From the NCBI RefSeq assembly GCF_001557235.1, contig NZ_LSJI01000025.1, positions 1-64,000 of the forward strand: a stretch of DNA of 64,000 nt. Reading direction: 5' to 3'. Below, one piece after another: positions 51,589-60,193 of this stretch. This stretch comes from Phenylobacterium sp. CCH9-H3 (GTDB lineage Bacteria; Pseudomonadota; Alphaproteobacteria; Caulobacterales; Caulobacteraceae). The first letter of the stretch is position 1, and every line of letters begins with the position of its first letter. The notes beneath the pieces are model-generated. The model was not told the origin of the DNA and ran no database searches. It saw nothing but the letters and a program-made list of their open reading frames with translations. A program made the translations under genes and the position numbers.

Positions 51589-52845
51589 ATGCCCTTCGTG
51601 TCCAGCGCTTTCCTTGCAGATGTCCCGCCACGACCGCAAGCCGCCAGCGGCGCCTTCCTGGCTGCGCTGGCGATCGCGCAGATGGGCGCCTTCCTGGCGT
51701 TCATGCCCCTGCTCACGATCCTCGCGCCGCTCAAGGCCGCCGCCATAGACCCGGCCGGCAAGGCCTGGATCCTGGCGCAGGTGGGCTTTTGGGGCGCGCT
51801 CGTGGCGGGCGGGGCCAATATCCTGGCCGGCGCGCTCAGCGACGGCACCCGCTCGCGCTTCGGCCGACGGCGGCCTTGGCTGATCGTCGGCGGCTTGGGC
51901 ACGGCCGCGTCCTGCTTCGTCATCATGCGGGCAGATACGGCGTTCGAGCTGGTGGCGGGGGTCCTGCTGTTCCAGTTTTGCCTGAACCTGATGTTCGGGC
52001 CGCTGGTGGCCCTGCTCGCGGACGAAGTCCCGCCGGCGCAGCGCGGCCGCGCGGCCGCATTCATCGGCCTCGCCCCGCCCGCCGGCGCGTTGACCGGCGC
52101 CCTGCTCGTCGGCGTGGCCTTGCCGCAGGAGAGCGTCCGATACGGCGTCGTCGCGGGCCTGCTGCTCGTCGCCATGGTCCCAGTGCTGCTTCTGGCCCAC
52201 GAGACGCCCACCGGCCCCAACGTCTTTCGTCTGGCCCGCCCTCACCGCGCCGGGAAATGGCGGCCTCTCCGGCTGACCCGCGACTTCTCCGTGGCGTGGC
52301 TCTCGCGACTGCTGATCCAGGCGGGGATCACCATCGTGTCGCTGTTCACGCTCTTCAACATCCAGGATCGCGCCGCGCCCCCCGGCGGCCTCGCGCCCGA
52401 GGCGCTGCTCGGCCTGCTCGTGATCGGGGCAAGCCTAGTCCAGATCGCCGCAAGCCTGGCCGGCGGCTTCCTGTCGGACCACCTTCGGCGTCGCAAGGCG
52501 TTCGTGCTCATGGCCGGTTTGATGGTGGCCGCCGCCGCCGTGCTCCTCGCCTTCAGCGCCGATTGGCGTCTGATGGCGGTCGCCTTCGCCATCTTCGGCG
52601 CCGGCTACGGGATCTTCACCGCCGTCGATGCGGCGCTGATCACCGAGGTGCTGCCGTCGGACCGCGACGCCGGCCGCGACCTGGGCGTGAGCAACCTGGC
52701 CAACACCCTGCCGCAGATGTTCGCCCCGATCCTCGGCGCGCTGCTGCTGCAGATCACCGCCGGCTACGCGTGGCTCTACCTCGCCGCCGGCGTGGCGGCC
52801 GCGACCGGCGGCCTGCTGATCCTGGCCGTCCGCCGCGCCCGCTGA
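51589..52845 (+). CDS. MFS sugar transporter, GPH/SUC-like
   Basis: About 418 residues, 12 hydrophobic helices. ILAGALSDGTRSRFGRRRPW is the D-R/G-T-R-x-R-x-G-R-R-P loop typical of the glycoside/sucrose (GPH and SUC-type) MFS carriers, and RDLGVSNLANTLPQMFAPIL is a matching late-helix segment. The N-terminus of 30 residues before helix 1 is uncertain: ATG 51589 is my choice, TTG 51562 and GTG 51598 also possible. It is divergent from the LacI repressor and very likely imports the sugar freed by the GH3 enzyme. The shared 81-base promoter gap could hold overlapping promoters. Confidence 0.87.
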   Translation: MPFVSSAFLADVPPRPQAASGAFLAALAIAQMGAFLAFMPLLTILAPLKAAAIDPAGKAWILAQVGFWGALVAGGANILAGALSDGTRSRFGRRRPWLIVGGLGTAASCFVIMRADTAFELVAGVLLFQFCLNLMFGPLVALLADEVPPAQRGRAAAFIGLAPPAGALTGALLVGVALPQESVRYGVVAGLLLVAMVPVLLLAHETPTGPNVFRLARPHRAGKWRPLRLTRDFSVAWLSRLLIQAGITIVSLFTLFNIQDRAAPPGGLAPEALLGLLVIGASLVQIAASLAGGFLSDHLRRRKAFVLMAGLMVAAAAVLLAFSADWRLMAVAFAIFGAGYGIFTAVDAALITEVLPSDRDAGRDLGVSNLANTLPQMFAPILGALLLQITAGYAWLYLAAGVAAATGGLLILAVRRAR

Positions 52846-52920
52846 GACCTGGACGGCTCGGCGCCGCCGCGGATTGACACAGGTCATGGCGAGGCCGGCT
52901 CGGGCGCGCAACCTGCGCCA

Positions 52921-53100
52921 ATGCTGACGACCTACGAGTTCTACATCGCCCAGAAAGACTCGCCGCCGCGCTTCGTGCCCGTCCTCTGCGCGTCGGAGCT
53001 CGAGCTCATGCGCCGCGCCCGCGAGATGCTGGCGCAGGAGAACGCCGAGTTCGTCGAAGTCCGCCGTGGGGGCGAAGTCCTCTTGCGCCTCGTGGGCTGA
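52921..53100 (+). CDS. Small hypothetical protein
   Basis: 59-residue product starting MLTTYEFYIAQKDSPPRFVP and ending EVRRGGEVLLRLVG. Predicted compact alpha/beta: a strand (TYEFYIAQ), a strand (FVPVLCAS), one helix (ELELMRRAREMLAQENA), then two strands (EFVEVRRG, EVLLRLV). No signal, membrane helix or known motif. Codon use follows the neighbours, and the pattern of a helix framed by strands looks like other small conserved alphaproteobacterial proteins, but I do not recognise a named family. Function unknown. Confidence 0.65.
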   Translation: MLTTYEFYIAQKDSPPRFVPVLCASELELMRRAREMLAQENAEFVEVRRGGEVLLRLVG

Positions 53101-53195
53101 GCCCCGACAACGACATTGATGGTCCTGCCAATCGCCCCGGAGGCGCTGATCGCGCCTCGCGTCGCCGTCCGCCGCCGTTCGCCTGGACGCAAGCG

Positions 53196-53816
53196 ATGAG
53201 GGGCCCCGTCGCCGTGGTGGTCCTGGCGGGCGGTGAGGGGCGCCGCATGGGCGGCGGCAAGCCGCTGCGGACCTTCGGCCAGACCACCCTCCTGGGCCAG
53301 GCCATCGCCCGCGCCCGGCGCTGGTCGCCCATCGTCGCCGTCGCCGTGCGCGCCAGGGATCAGATCGCCGGCGATATCGACGCACCGGTTCTGCTGGACG
53401 ATCCCTCGATCCCCGGCCCGGCGGCCGGCCTCGCCTCGGCCTTCGCCTTCGCCGCCGGTGCGAACACGGCGCGCTTCCTCACGCTGCCGTGCGACGCGCC
53501 GTGGCTGCCGGACGACCTTCTGGAGCGCCTGGATGCGGCGCTCGGCGATGAAGGCGTGGCGGTGGCGAGCAGCCTGGGCTGGCTGCACCCTACCTGCGCG
53601 CTCTGGCGGACCGACTGCGCCCGCCGACTGCCCGCCTACCTGGCGACGGGCGCGTCCCTGCGGGGCTTTGCAGCCGATTGCGGCATGATCCAGGTAGAGT
53701 GGGAGCCAGGTCCCGACGGCGACCCGTTCGCCAACGCCAATACGCCCGAAGATCTGGCCGCCCTGCAGCCCGGCGCCGGCCTGGGTCGAGGCGTCCCTGG
53801 AGATGGCGTGGGCTGA
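53196..53816 (+). CDS. MobA-like nucleotidyltransferase
   Basis: 206 residues of the MobA/NTP-transferase 3 family. Nucleotide-binding loop VVVLAGGEGRRMGGGKPLR at residues 7-25, the metal/base segment FLTLPCDAPWLPDDL, and FANANTPEDLAAL near the C-terminus, which is characteristic of MobA (F-x-N-x-N-x-P-E-D-L). MobA joins GMP to molybdopterin to make the guanine dinucleotide cofactor; related enzymes add CMP (MocA) or act on other substrates. No other molybdenum cofactor gene is in the window, so the exact role is tentative. Confidence 0.85.
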   Translation: MRGPVAVVVLAGGEGRRMGGGKPLRTFGQTTLLGQAIARARRWSPIVAVAVRARDQIAGDIDAPVLLDDPSIPGPAAGLASAFAFAAGANTARFLTLPCDAPWLPDDLLERLDAALGDEGVAVASSLGWLHPTCALWRTDCARRLPAYLATGASLRGFAADCGMIQVEWEPGPDGDPFANANTPEDLAALQPGAGLGRGVPGDGVG

Positions 53817-53928
53817 GCGCGCGCGCCTCAGGCCAAACTTGCGGCAAACCGCAGGTTCGCCGCGGCGGCGACGGAAGATCGCGAGATCGAGCGCGCGTCC
53901 TGTCATCGTTCGGTCCTAGATAGCCGTC

Positions 53929-54459
53929 ATGGCCGACGGTGAGACGCGGAAGGAGGAGCTTGCCGGGTGGGTCGGCGAGCACGACGCGGCGCTGCGCGCG
54001 TTCGTCTCGCGGCGCGTGGCGGACCGGACACAGGCCGAGGACCTGGTGCAGGACACCTACCTGCGCCTGCTGCGCGCCGGCCCCGACACCGGCGCCGTAC
54101 GCAACCCGCGGGGATTCCTGTTCCGGATCGCGTCTAACCTGATAGCCGACATGTTCCGCAAACGCCGGACGCGGCAGGAGGACGCCGGATGGGACGGGCC
54201 GCTCGCCCCCGTGCTGAGCGACGATGGAGTCGGCTCGCCCGAGCGGCGATTGATCGGTCGTGGGCGGCTGGAGCGCCTGGAACGCGCCCTGGCCGACCTC
54301 ACGCCGAAGGCGCGCGCCTGTGTCCACCTCGTCCGCTTCGAGGGCCTGACGCCGCGCCAGGCCGCCGCGCGGCTCGGTCTCACGGAAAAGGCGGTGACGC
54401 GGCAGCTCGAGCGCGCCCTGGCTGCACTGGCGCGGGAGGTGGACGACGATGAACGCTGA
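53929..54459 (+). CDS. ECF sigma factor, FecI-like
   Basis: 176 residues. Region 2: LRAFVSRRVADRTQAEDLVQ, DTYLRLLRAGPD, NPRGFLFRIASNLIADMFRK; region 4: LERALADLTPKARACVHLVR, FEGLTPRQAAARLGLTEKAV, TRQLERALAAL. Typical FecI layout and length. The fecR-type gene starts within its last 11 bases, and a receptor with a signalling domain follows. This is therefore the sigma factor of a cell-surface signalling system that switches on the receptor gene when substrate is bound. No clear ribosome box stands before its ATG. Confidence 0.93.
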   Translation: MADGETRKEELAGWVGEHDAALRAFVSRRVADRTQAEDLVQDTYLRLLRAGPDTGAVRNPRGFLFRIASNLIADMFRKRRTRQEDAGWDGPLAPVLSDDGVGSPERRLIGRGRLERLERALADLTPKARACVHLVRFEGLTPRQAAARLGLTEKAVTRQLERALAALAREVDDDER

Positions 54460-55390
54460 CGGCCCCCGGCCCACCTCAGAAGCGCTCGCCGAGGCCTCGG
54501 CCTGGCTGGTGCGCCGCCAGTCCGGGGGCCTGGACGCCGAGGCGCAGGCCCAGCTCCGCCGCTGGCTGACGGCGGCGCCCGAGAACCCCGTAGCGCTGGA
54601 CGCCGCGCTCGAAGCCTGGTCGGCCCTCGACGCCGATCCCGCCCTCGCCCGGCGCACGCGCCGCTCGGCGGCGGGCGCCGTTGCCGGCCGCACAGCCGCG
54701 CCCATGGCCGCCGCCCTCTGCGTCGCGGTTGGATCGTGGGCATGGTTCGGCTCGATCGAGACGAAGAGCTACGCCACCGGGATCGGCGAGGTGCGGACAG
54801 TCGCGCTTGCCGACGGCTCCACCGTGCGCCTCGACGCCATGTCCCGGATCCGGGTGCGGCAGACGCTGCTGGCGCGTGACGTCGAGCTGTCGGCCGGTCA
54901 GGCCGTCTTCGATGTGGCGAAGGCGCGCTGGCGGCCGTTTCGGGTGAAGACGGACCAGATGCAGGTGACCGCGCTCGGCACCCGCTTCACGGTCTCCGAG
55001 CAGCCGCTGCGGGACCAGACCGACCTGCTGCAGGGCCGCGTCGAGGTGCTGCATCGCGCCAGCGGCCGCAAGGTCGAGCTTGCGCCCGGCGAAGGCGCAT
55101 CGGCCGGCGTCGGCGGCCTGATCCGGGCGAAGACCGACGCGGAAGCCAGCCTCGCCTGGACCCGCGGCCGCATCGTCCTGCGCGACGTCCGCCTGGCCGA
55201 CGCGGTCGGACGGTTCGCGCCGTACGCGCCGGGGACGGTGGTCTTCGGCGATCGGTGGATGGAGAGCCTGCGCGTGTCGGGCTCGTTCCGCACCACCGAC
55301 CGGGAGGCCTTCCTGCGCTCGGTCGCCGACCTCAACGACCTGGGGCTCGAACGCCCGTCGGGCGACACCTGGCGGCTGGCCCGTCCGTGA
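54449..55390 (+). CDS. FecR-family sigma regulator
   Basis: 313 residues in three parts. The cytoplasmic DUF4880 domain (WLVRRQSGGLDAEAQAQLRR, WLTAAPENPVALDAALEAW) binds the sigma factor. One transmembrane helix follows (AAPMAAALCVAVGSWAWFG, about residues 85-103). The periplasmic FecR domain (GIGEVRTVALADGSTVRLDA, VELSAGQAVFDVAKARWRPF, VTALGTRFTVSEQP) ends in a small DUF4974-like tail (VLRDVRLADAVGRFAPYA) that contacts the receptor's STN domain. Complete and normal length. Starts inside the end of the sigma gene with a GGAGG box, so sigma and anti-sigma are made together. Confidence 0.93.
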   Translation: MNADGPRPTSEALAEASAWLVRRQSGGLDAEAQAQLRRWLTAAPENPVALDAALEAWSALDADPALARRTRRSAAGAVAGRTAAPMAAALCVAVGSWAWFGSIETKSYATGIGEVRTVALADGSTVRLDAMSRIRVRQTLLARDVELSAGQAVFDVAKARWRPFRVKTDQMQVTALGTRFTVSEQPLRDQTDLLQGRVEVLHRASGRKVELAPGEGASAGVGGLIRAKTDAEASLAWTRGRIVLRDVRLADAVGRFAPYAPGTVVFGDRWMESLRVSGSFRTTDREAFLRSVADLNDLGLERPSGDTWRLARP

Positions 55391-55469
55391 AATTTTCGCG
55401 ACGGGCGGGGAAGCCGCGCCTGTTCCGCGTCATCCCCCGTAGAGCAGCACCGCTCGCAGGGGGAGTTTC

Positions 55470-57875
55470 ATGAGGATCCGCACCATCGCCGCCACGACTT
55501 TGGCGGTCGCGCTGTCGGCGCCGGTCGCCGCCGTCGCCCAGGCGCGCGCCTTCACCATCGCCAGCCAGCCGCTGGACGCGGCGCTGTTGCAGCTCGCGCG
55601 GGAGGCCGACCGCAACGTGGCCTTCACGCCCGAGATGGTCGCCGGGCGGCGTTCCGCACCCGTCCGCGGGGCGGCCAGCGTCGAAGCCGCGCTCGGCCAG
55701 ATGCTGCAGGGCTCGGGGCTTACCTATCGCCTGGGCGACGGCGGCGCGGTGACCATCGTGCGCCGGACGGAGGCGGTCCCGGCGCGGCCCGCGCCAGCCG
55801 CGCCGCGTCCCGCTGCGGGCCCGGTCGCCGCCACGGACGAGGGCGTGATCGGCGAGGTGATCGTCACCGTGCAGAAGCGGGCCCAGCGGGCGCAGGACGT
55901 GCCGATCCCCATGACCGTCATCGACGGCGCCTCGATCGACGCCCTGCGGCTGGACAGCCTGCGTGACGTCTCGCGCGTGACGCCCGGCCTGCTGGTCTCC
56001 ACGTTCAGCGCCAACAGTCCGGTGATCGCGATCCGCGGCGCCAGCAACACCTTCCAGCAGATCGGCGTGAACAAGCCGGTGTCCATCGTTGTCGACGACG
56101 TCTTCCTGCCGCGCAACACGGTGGCGGACACCGAGCTGTTCGACCTGGCGTCGGTGCAGGTGCTCAAGGGGCCGCAGGGCACGCTCTTCGGCCGCAACGT
56201 CACCGGCGGCGTGATCGTCATCGACACGGGCAGCCCCAGCCTCACCCAGCGCTCGGCCGTGGCGCAGGTCGGCTACGGCAATCACAACGCAGTGCAGCTG
56301 CGCGGTTCGGTTTCGTCGCCGCTGGGCGACCGCGCCGCCGCGCGCCTGACCGTCTCGATCCGCGACCGCGATGGCTACGGCCGCGACCGCCTCACCGGCC
56401 AGACCCTGGACGACCTGGAGAGCCGCAACGCCCGCGGCCAGGTCCGGCTGGTCCCGACCGAGAGCCTCGATCTTCTGGTCAGCGCCGACTACGCCGAGGA
56501 CCACACCAACGGTCGCACCCTGTCGTCCAAGACCCTGGGCTCCGACGGCGACCGCCGCACCGCCGAGCTGGGGGTGCGCCAGCGCTTCGACCGCACCCTC
56601 TGGGGCGCCTCGGTGCGCGGGACCTGGGATGCGCCCTTCGGCCAGATCACCTCGATCACCGCCTATCGGGAGTCGCAGTCGGGCGAGCTGTATTCAGGCG
56701 TGGGCGCAAACTTCGCCTTCCTCACGAGCGGCAGCCAGCAGGTCAACGACGACTCCGACGCCCTGAAAACGTTCAGCCAGGAGGTGCGCTACGCCTCGCC
56801 CAAGTGGGCCTTCGGGGATTTCGTCGCCGGCCTCTACTACCTCGACGAGGAGGCGTCGCGCCGCCTGTCCCAGGTGGGTCTGGCGGCCCCCACGGGCGCC
56901 GTGGTCAGCAACCTGTTCCTGACCCAGGCCGTGGAGGCGACCAGCCTGGGCGTCTTCGTGGACGGCAACCTCAACCTGCCCGCCAACCTGCGCCTGACGG
57001 TGGGCGGCCGCTATACGCATGACAAGAAGGAGGCCTCGCTCAACCGGCTGGACCGCATCAACGCCGTCGGCAGCTTCAACGTCGCAGGCGCCGAGGAGAG
57101 CTGGAGCGAGTTCACCCCGCGCGCCGTGCTGAGCTGGACCCCCACGACCGACGTCATGGTCTATGCGAGCCTCGCCAAGGGCTTCACCTCGGGCGGTTTC
57201 AACACCGAGGCGGCGACGGCCGCAGCCTTCCGGACGCCGTTCGCGCCGGAGACGGTGGTCAACTATGAGGCGGGGCTGAAGTCGCAGTGGTTCGACCGCC
57301 GCCTGCGGTTGAACGCATCGGTCTTCCGCATGAAGTACGACGACAAGCAGGAGCTGCTGTTCAACGGCCTGACGCGCATCCTGACGATCGTCAACGCCAG
57401 CGAGGCCACGTCGAAGGGGTTCGAGGTCGAGCTCTCGGCCACGCCCTTGCCGGGCGTCGACCTTGGGGTGAACTACGGCTACCTCGACACGCGTTACGAC
57501 GATTTCGTCATTCCGGGCGGCGCCAACAACACCGGCAACCGCCTCGGCTCGTCGCCCAAGGTGAAGTACAGCCTGCTGCTGGATGTCCGCCAGCCACTCG
57601 GCGACTGGGGCCACGTGCTCGGCAACGCCACCTATACCCGGACCGGCGGCTACTTCACCGGCGCGGCGCGCGACCCGAACCTGTTCGTCGCGGCGTACGA
57701 CCTGATCAACGCCTCGGTGGGCGTCGAGACCGCCGACGGCCGATTTCGCCTGATGGCGTGGGGCAAGAACCTCGCCGACACGGACTATGTCCTGATCCCC
57801 TCCACCCAGGGCGTACTGGGCGAGTACCTCGGCGAGCCGCGCACCTACGGCGTCAGCTTCACGGCGCGGTTCTGA
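55470..57875 (+). CDS. TonB-dependent transducer with STN signalling domain
   Basis: 801 residues. Signal peptide to about 25 (AAVAQA); STN secretin/TonB short N-terminal domain at about 27-100 (FTIASQPLDAALLQLAREAD; ASVEAALGQMLQGSGLTYRL); a linker; TonB box EVIVTVQKRAQRAQDVPIPM. Plug motifs include FDLASVQVLKGPQGTLFGRN and VTGGVIVIDTGS. The barrel ends TYGVSFTARF. The STN domain passes ligand binding to FecR, releasing the sigma factor. A GGGGAG box precedes the ATG. Its stop overlaps the start of the metallo-beta-lactamase gene. Such FecIR systems usually serve iron siderophores or haem; the linked hydrolase suggests another or an ester/phospho substrate. Confidence 0.94.
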   Translation: MRIRTIAATTLAVALSAPVAAVAQARAFTIASQPLDAALLQLAREADRNVAFTPEMVAGRRSAPVRGAASVEAALGQMLQGSGLTYRLGDGGAVTIVRRTEAVPARPAPAAPRPAAGPVAATDEGVIGEVIVTVQKRAQRAQDVPIPMTVIDGASIDALRLDSLRDVSRVTPGLLVSTFSANSPVIAIRGASNTFQQIGVNKPVSIVVDDVFLPRNTVADTELFDLASVQVLKGPQGTLFGRNVTGGVIVIDTGSPSLTQRSAVAQVGYGNHNAVQLRGSVSSPLGDRAAARLTVSIRDRDGYGRDRLTGQTLDDLESRNARGQVRLVPTESLDLLVSADYAEDHTNGRTLSSKTLGSDGDRRTAELGVRQRFDRTLWGASVRGTWDAPFGQITSITAYRESQSGELYSGVGANFAFLTSGSQQVNDDSDALKTFSQEVRYASPKWAFGDFVAGLYYLDEEASRRLSQVGLAAPTGAVVSNLFLTQAVEATSLGVFVDGNLNLPANLRLTVGGRYTHDKKEASLNRLDRINAVGSFNVAGAEESWSEFTPRAVLSWTPTTDVMVYASLAKGFTSGGFNTEAATAAAFRTPFAPETVVNYEAGLKSQWFDRRLRLNASVFRMKYDDKQELLFNGLTRILTIVNASEATSKGFEVELSATPLPGVDLGVNYGYLDTRYDDFVIPGGANNTGNRLGSSPKVKYSLLLDVRQPLGDWGHVLGNATYTRTGGYFTGAARDPNLFVAAYDLINASVGVETADGRFRLMAWGKNLADTDYVLIPSTQGVLGEYLGEPRTYGVSFTARF

Positions 57876-59152
57876 TGGCAAGCCGCCGCGAGGTCCTGGC
57901 CGGCCTGCTGGCCGCGGCGGCGCAGCCCGCGGCGGCATCGCCGTCGGACCGTCCGGGCGAGCCGCTCTCGCCCTGGCGGCCCGGCCAGACCGACATCCAC
58001 CACATCGCCACCGGCCGCGGCGACAGCGCGCTGATCGTCGGACCGGACGGCCGTACGCTGCTGATCGACGCCGGGGCCTCGGCCAGCCCGCCCGCCTCGT
58101 CCACGCCTGCCCGCCCGGATGCGAGCCGCAACCCCGGCGCCTGGATCGGCCGCTACGTTCGCCGCCGATTGGCGGACACCGGCGGATCGCAGCTCGACGT
58201 CGCCGTGGCCACCCACATCCATCCCGACCACATCGGCGACCCGGCGGTAGGAGCCGCGGACCCGCGCGGATACGTTCGCACCGGGCTGAGCGAGGTGGCC
58301 GAACTCGTGCCGATCGGCCTGATCGTCGACCGCGGCGCGCCGGCCTACGAGGTCCCGGCCGTGGGCTCGGACCCCACCTGGGCCAACCACCGCCGCTTCG
58401 TGGCGGACAGGCTCCGGGCCGGCGGACGCGTGGAGGCCGTACGCGTCGGCGATACGGGACAGTTCGGCCCGGCGCGCGACGGCTTCGAAGTCCGGCCACT
58501 GATCGCCAATGGCCGCGTCTGGAGCGGACGGGGCCTCGAGACACGCGACCTCTTCGCGGACCGGCCCGCGGGAGGGCCCCTGGACGAAAACCCCTGCTCG
58601 ATCGGCCTGCGGCTGATCCATGGCCGGTTCCGCTATTTCACCGGCGGCGACCTCGTCAGCTACACCGGCGACGGCGCCACGCCCTGGCGCGACGTCGAGA
58701 CCGCCGCCGCCCGGGCTTGCGGCCCCGTCGACGTGGCGGTCGCCCCTCATCACGGCATGTTCGACGCGGTGGGCGCGGACATGGCGCGCGCCCTGCGTCC
58801 CCGCGTCTGGGTGATCCAGGCCTGGCACGCGGCCCATCCGGGCATGCTGCAGCTTGAGCGGATGTTCAGCGCCCACCTCTATCCCGGCCCGCGCGAAGTG
58901 TTCGCCACCGGCCTCACCGACGCCAGCCGGCTCACCAACGACCGCCTCGTGCGCCGGATGGCGGCCAGCGACGGGCACGTCGTGGTCCGCGTCGCTGAGG
59001 GCGGCGGCTCGTACCGCGTCATCGTCACCTCGAACCGCGACGAGGCCGACCGGGTGGTCGCGGTGTTCGGTCCCTTCGCCTCCAGCAGCGCCGTTTCGGC
59101 GCCGTCCAGCCCGCGAGCGCCTACTCCAGATAGGTCGCCCGAAGGCGGGTGA
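57875..59152 (+). CDS. Tat-exported metallo-beta-lactamase-fold hydrolase
   Basis: 425 residues. Twin-arginine signal: SRREVLAGLLAAAAQPAAA (residues 3-21). Metallo-beta-lactamase core: DSALIVGPDGRTLLIDAG, then ATHIHPDHIGD with H114, H116, D118 and H119 forming the two-metal site, FRYFTGGDLVS (metal aspartate) and DVAVAPHHGMFDAVG (later metal histidine). This is the ComEC/Rec2-like branch (RGDSALIV...IDAG) rather than a true beta-lactamase. ATG overlaps the receptor stop (TGATG), so it is the fourth gene of the sigma/anti-sigma/transducer cassette. It would act in the periplasm on an ester or phosphodiester carried in by the receptor. Overlaps the convergent phosphatase gene by 32 bases. Confidence 0.88.
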   Translation: MASRREVLAGLLAAAAQPAAASPSDRPGEPLSPWRPGQTDIHHIATGRGDSALIVGPDGRTLLIDAGASASPPASSTPARPDASRNPGAWIGRYVRRRLADTGGSQLDVAVATHIHPDHIGDPAVGAADPRGYVRTGLSEVAELVPIGLIVDRGAPAYEVPAVGSDPTWANHRRFVADRLRAGGRVEAVRVGDTGQFGPARDGFEVRPLIANGRVWSGRGLETRDLFADRPAGGPLDENPCSIGLRLIHGRFRYFTGGDLVSYTGDGATPWRDVETAAARACGPVDVAVAPHHGMFDAVGADMARALRPRVWVIQAWHAAHPGMLQLERMFSAHLYPGPREVFATGLTDASRLTNDRLVRRMAASDGHVVVRVAEGGGSYRVIVTSNRDEADRVVAVFGPFASSSAVSAPSSPRAPTPDRSPEGG

Positions 59153-60182
59153 GCTCCGCCGGCCCGACACCCAGGGTCTGCAGATACGCCTCGACGCCGC
59201 CGTGCCGCCGCTCGATCTCCGTGAAGACCGCCTGAAGATACTCGGCCTCGACCCCTGCGAACACCCGCGCCACATCCGGCGGCAGGCGCGAGAAGAAGCT
59301 CATCTCCGCCGAGCCATTCGCCTGAGGCGCGGCGTCTGCCGGCATGGCGTAGTACTTGTTCGACAGCAGGTAGTCGGCGACCACCGTTTCCCTCGGCACG
59401 CCCAGAGCCGTCAGCACCAGGGCCGTGGTCACGCCGGTCCGATCCTTTCCGGCGGAGCAGTGATAGAGCACGGGCCCTTCGCCCTTCAGCAGCGCCTGGA
59501 AGACATCGCGGAAATGCTCGGCATGGCTGTCGAGCACCCCCGGATAGAAGTCACGCATCGTTGTCCGCGCCTTCTCGGCGTCGACGCCTCCGGCGAAGGC
59601 CTTGGCGAACGGTCCCATGTCCATCTGGTAGTCGTGCGAGACGATGCGGGTCGAGGCATTCGCCGGCAGCGCGGTCGGCTGGGCCTTCCGCTCGGAGGTG
59701 GACCGCAGGTCGACGATCGTCCGGACGCCGAGCGCGTTCAGGAACGCCTGGTCCGCGGGCGTCAGGCCCGAGAGCTCCGCCGAGCGGTAGATGACGCCCC
59801 ACTTCACGCGCCGCCCATCCGCCGTGCGATAGCCGCCGGCGTCGCGGAAGTTGCTGGCGCCCTGCAGGGGAAGCGCGCGCTCCGCGAGGTGCAGGATGCG
59901 TCCGTCTGCGCCCTGCAGCGCGACATAGGCCCGCCCCGCCGGAAGAGGCTCCTCGTGCACGCCGTCCCGGTCGTCGTCGGAGATCAGCCGCATCGCCGCG
60001 GGGGGCGCATCCGGCGCCTGGCCGAGGAACACGTCCACGGCCTCGCCCGCCGATGCGGTCCAGGTGACCCGCAGGGCGCCCGCCGCCGTGCGTTCGAGCT
60101 GGGCGTCGACCACGGCGGCCTGCGCGGCCGTCGAGATCGCCGCGCCGGCCAGCAGGGAAAGGAGGAGGCGGGAAAGGGTCAT
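59121..60182 (-). CDS. Secreted tyrosine/serine phosphatase
   Basis: 353 residues: signal peptide (about 1-22, QAA), a small Ig-like N-terminal region (residues 25-105), then a Y_phosphatase3 (DSP-like) domain. The domain opens LQGASNFRDAGGYRTADGR, has WGVIYRSAELSGLT, and the catalytic P-loop HCSAGKDRTG with nucleophile C242 and R248. Family enzymes hydrolyse phosphotyrosine, phosphoinositides or inositol phosphates. Export implies a nutritional role or action on extracellular phosphoesters. Starts 11 bases after the TonB receptor stop (one operon). Its 3' end overlaps the convergent hydrolase gene by 32 bases. Confidence 0.9.
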   Translation of the reverse strand: MTLSRLLLSLLAGAAISTAAQAAVVDAQLERTAAGALRVTWTASAGEAVDVFLGQAPDAPPAAMRLISDDDRDGVHEEPLPAGRAYVALQGADGRILHLAERALPLQGASNFRDAGGYRTADGRRVKWGVIYRSAELSGLTPADQAFLNALGVRTIVDLRSTSERKAQPTALPANASTRIVSHDYQMDMGPFAKAFAGGVDAEKARTTMRDFYPGVLDSHAEHFRDVFQALLKGEGPVLYHCSAGKDRTGVTTALVLTALGVPRETVVADYLLSNKYYAMPADAAPQANGSAEMSFFSRLPPDVARVFAGVEAEYLQAVFTEIERRHGGVEAYLQTLGVGPAELTRLRATYLE

Positions 60183-60193
60183 CGGAGGCTCCC

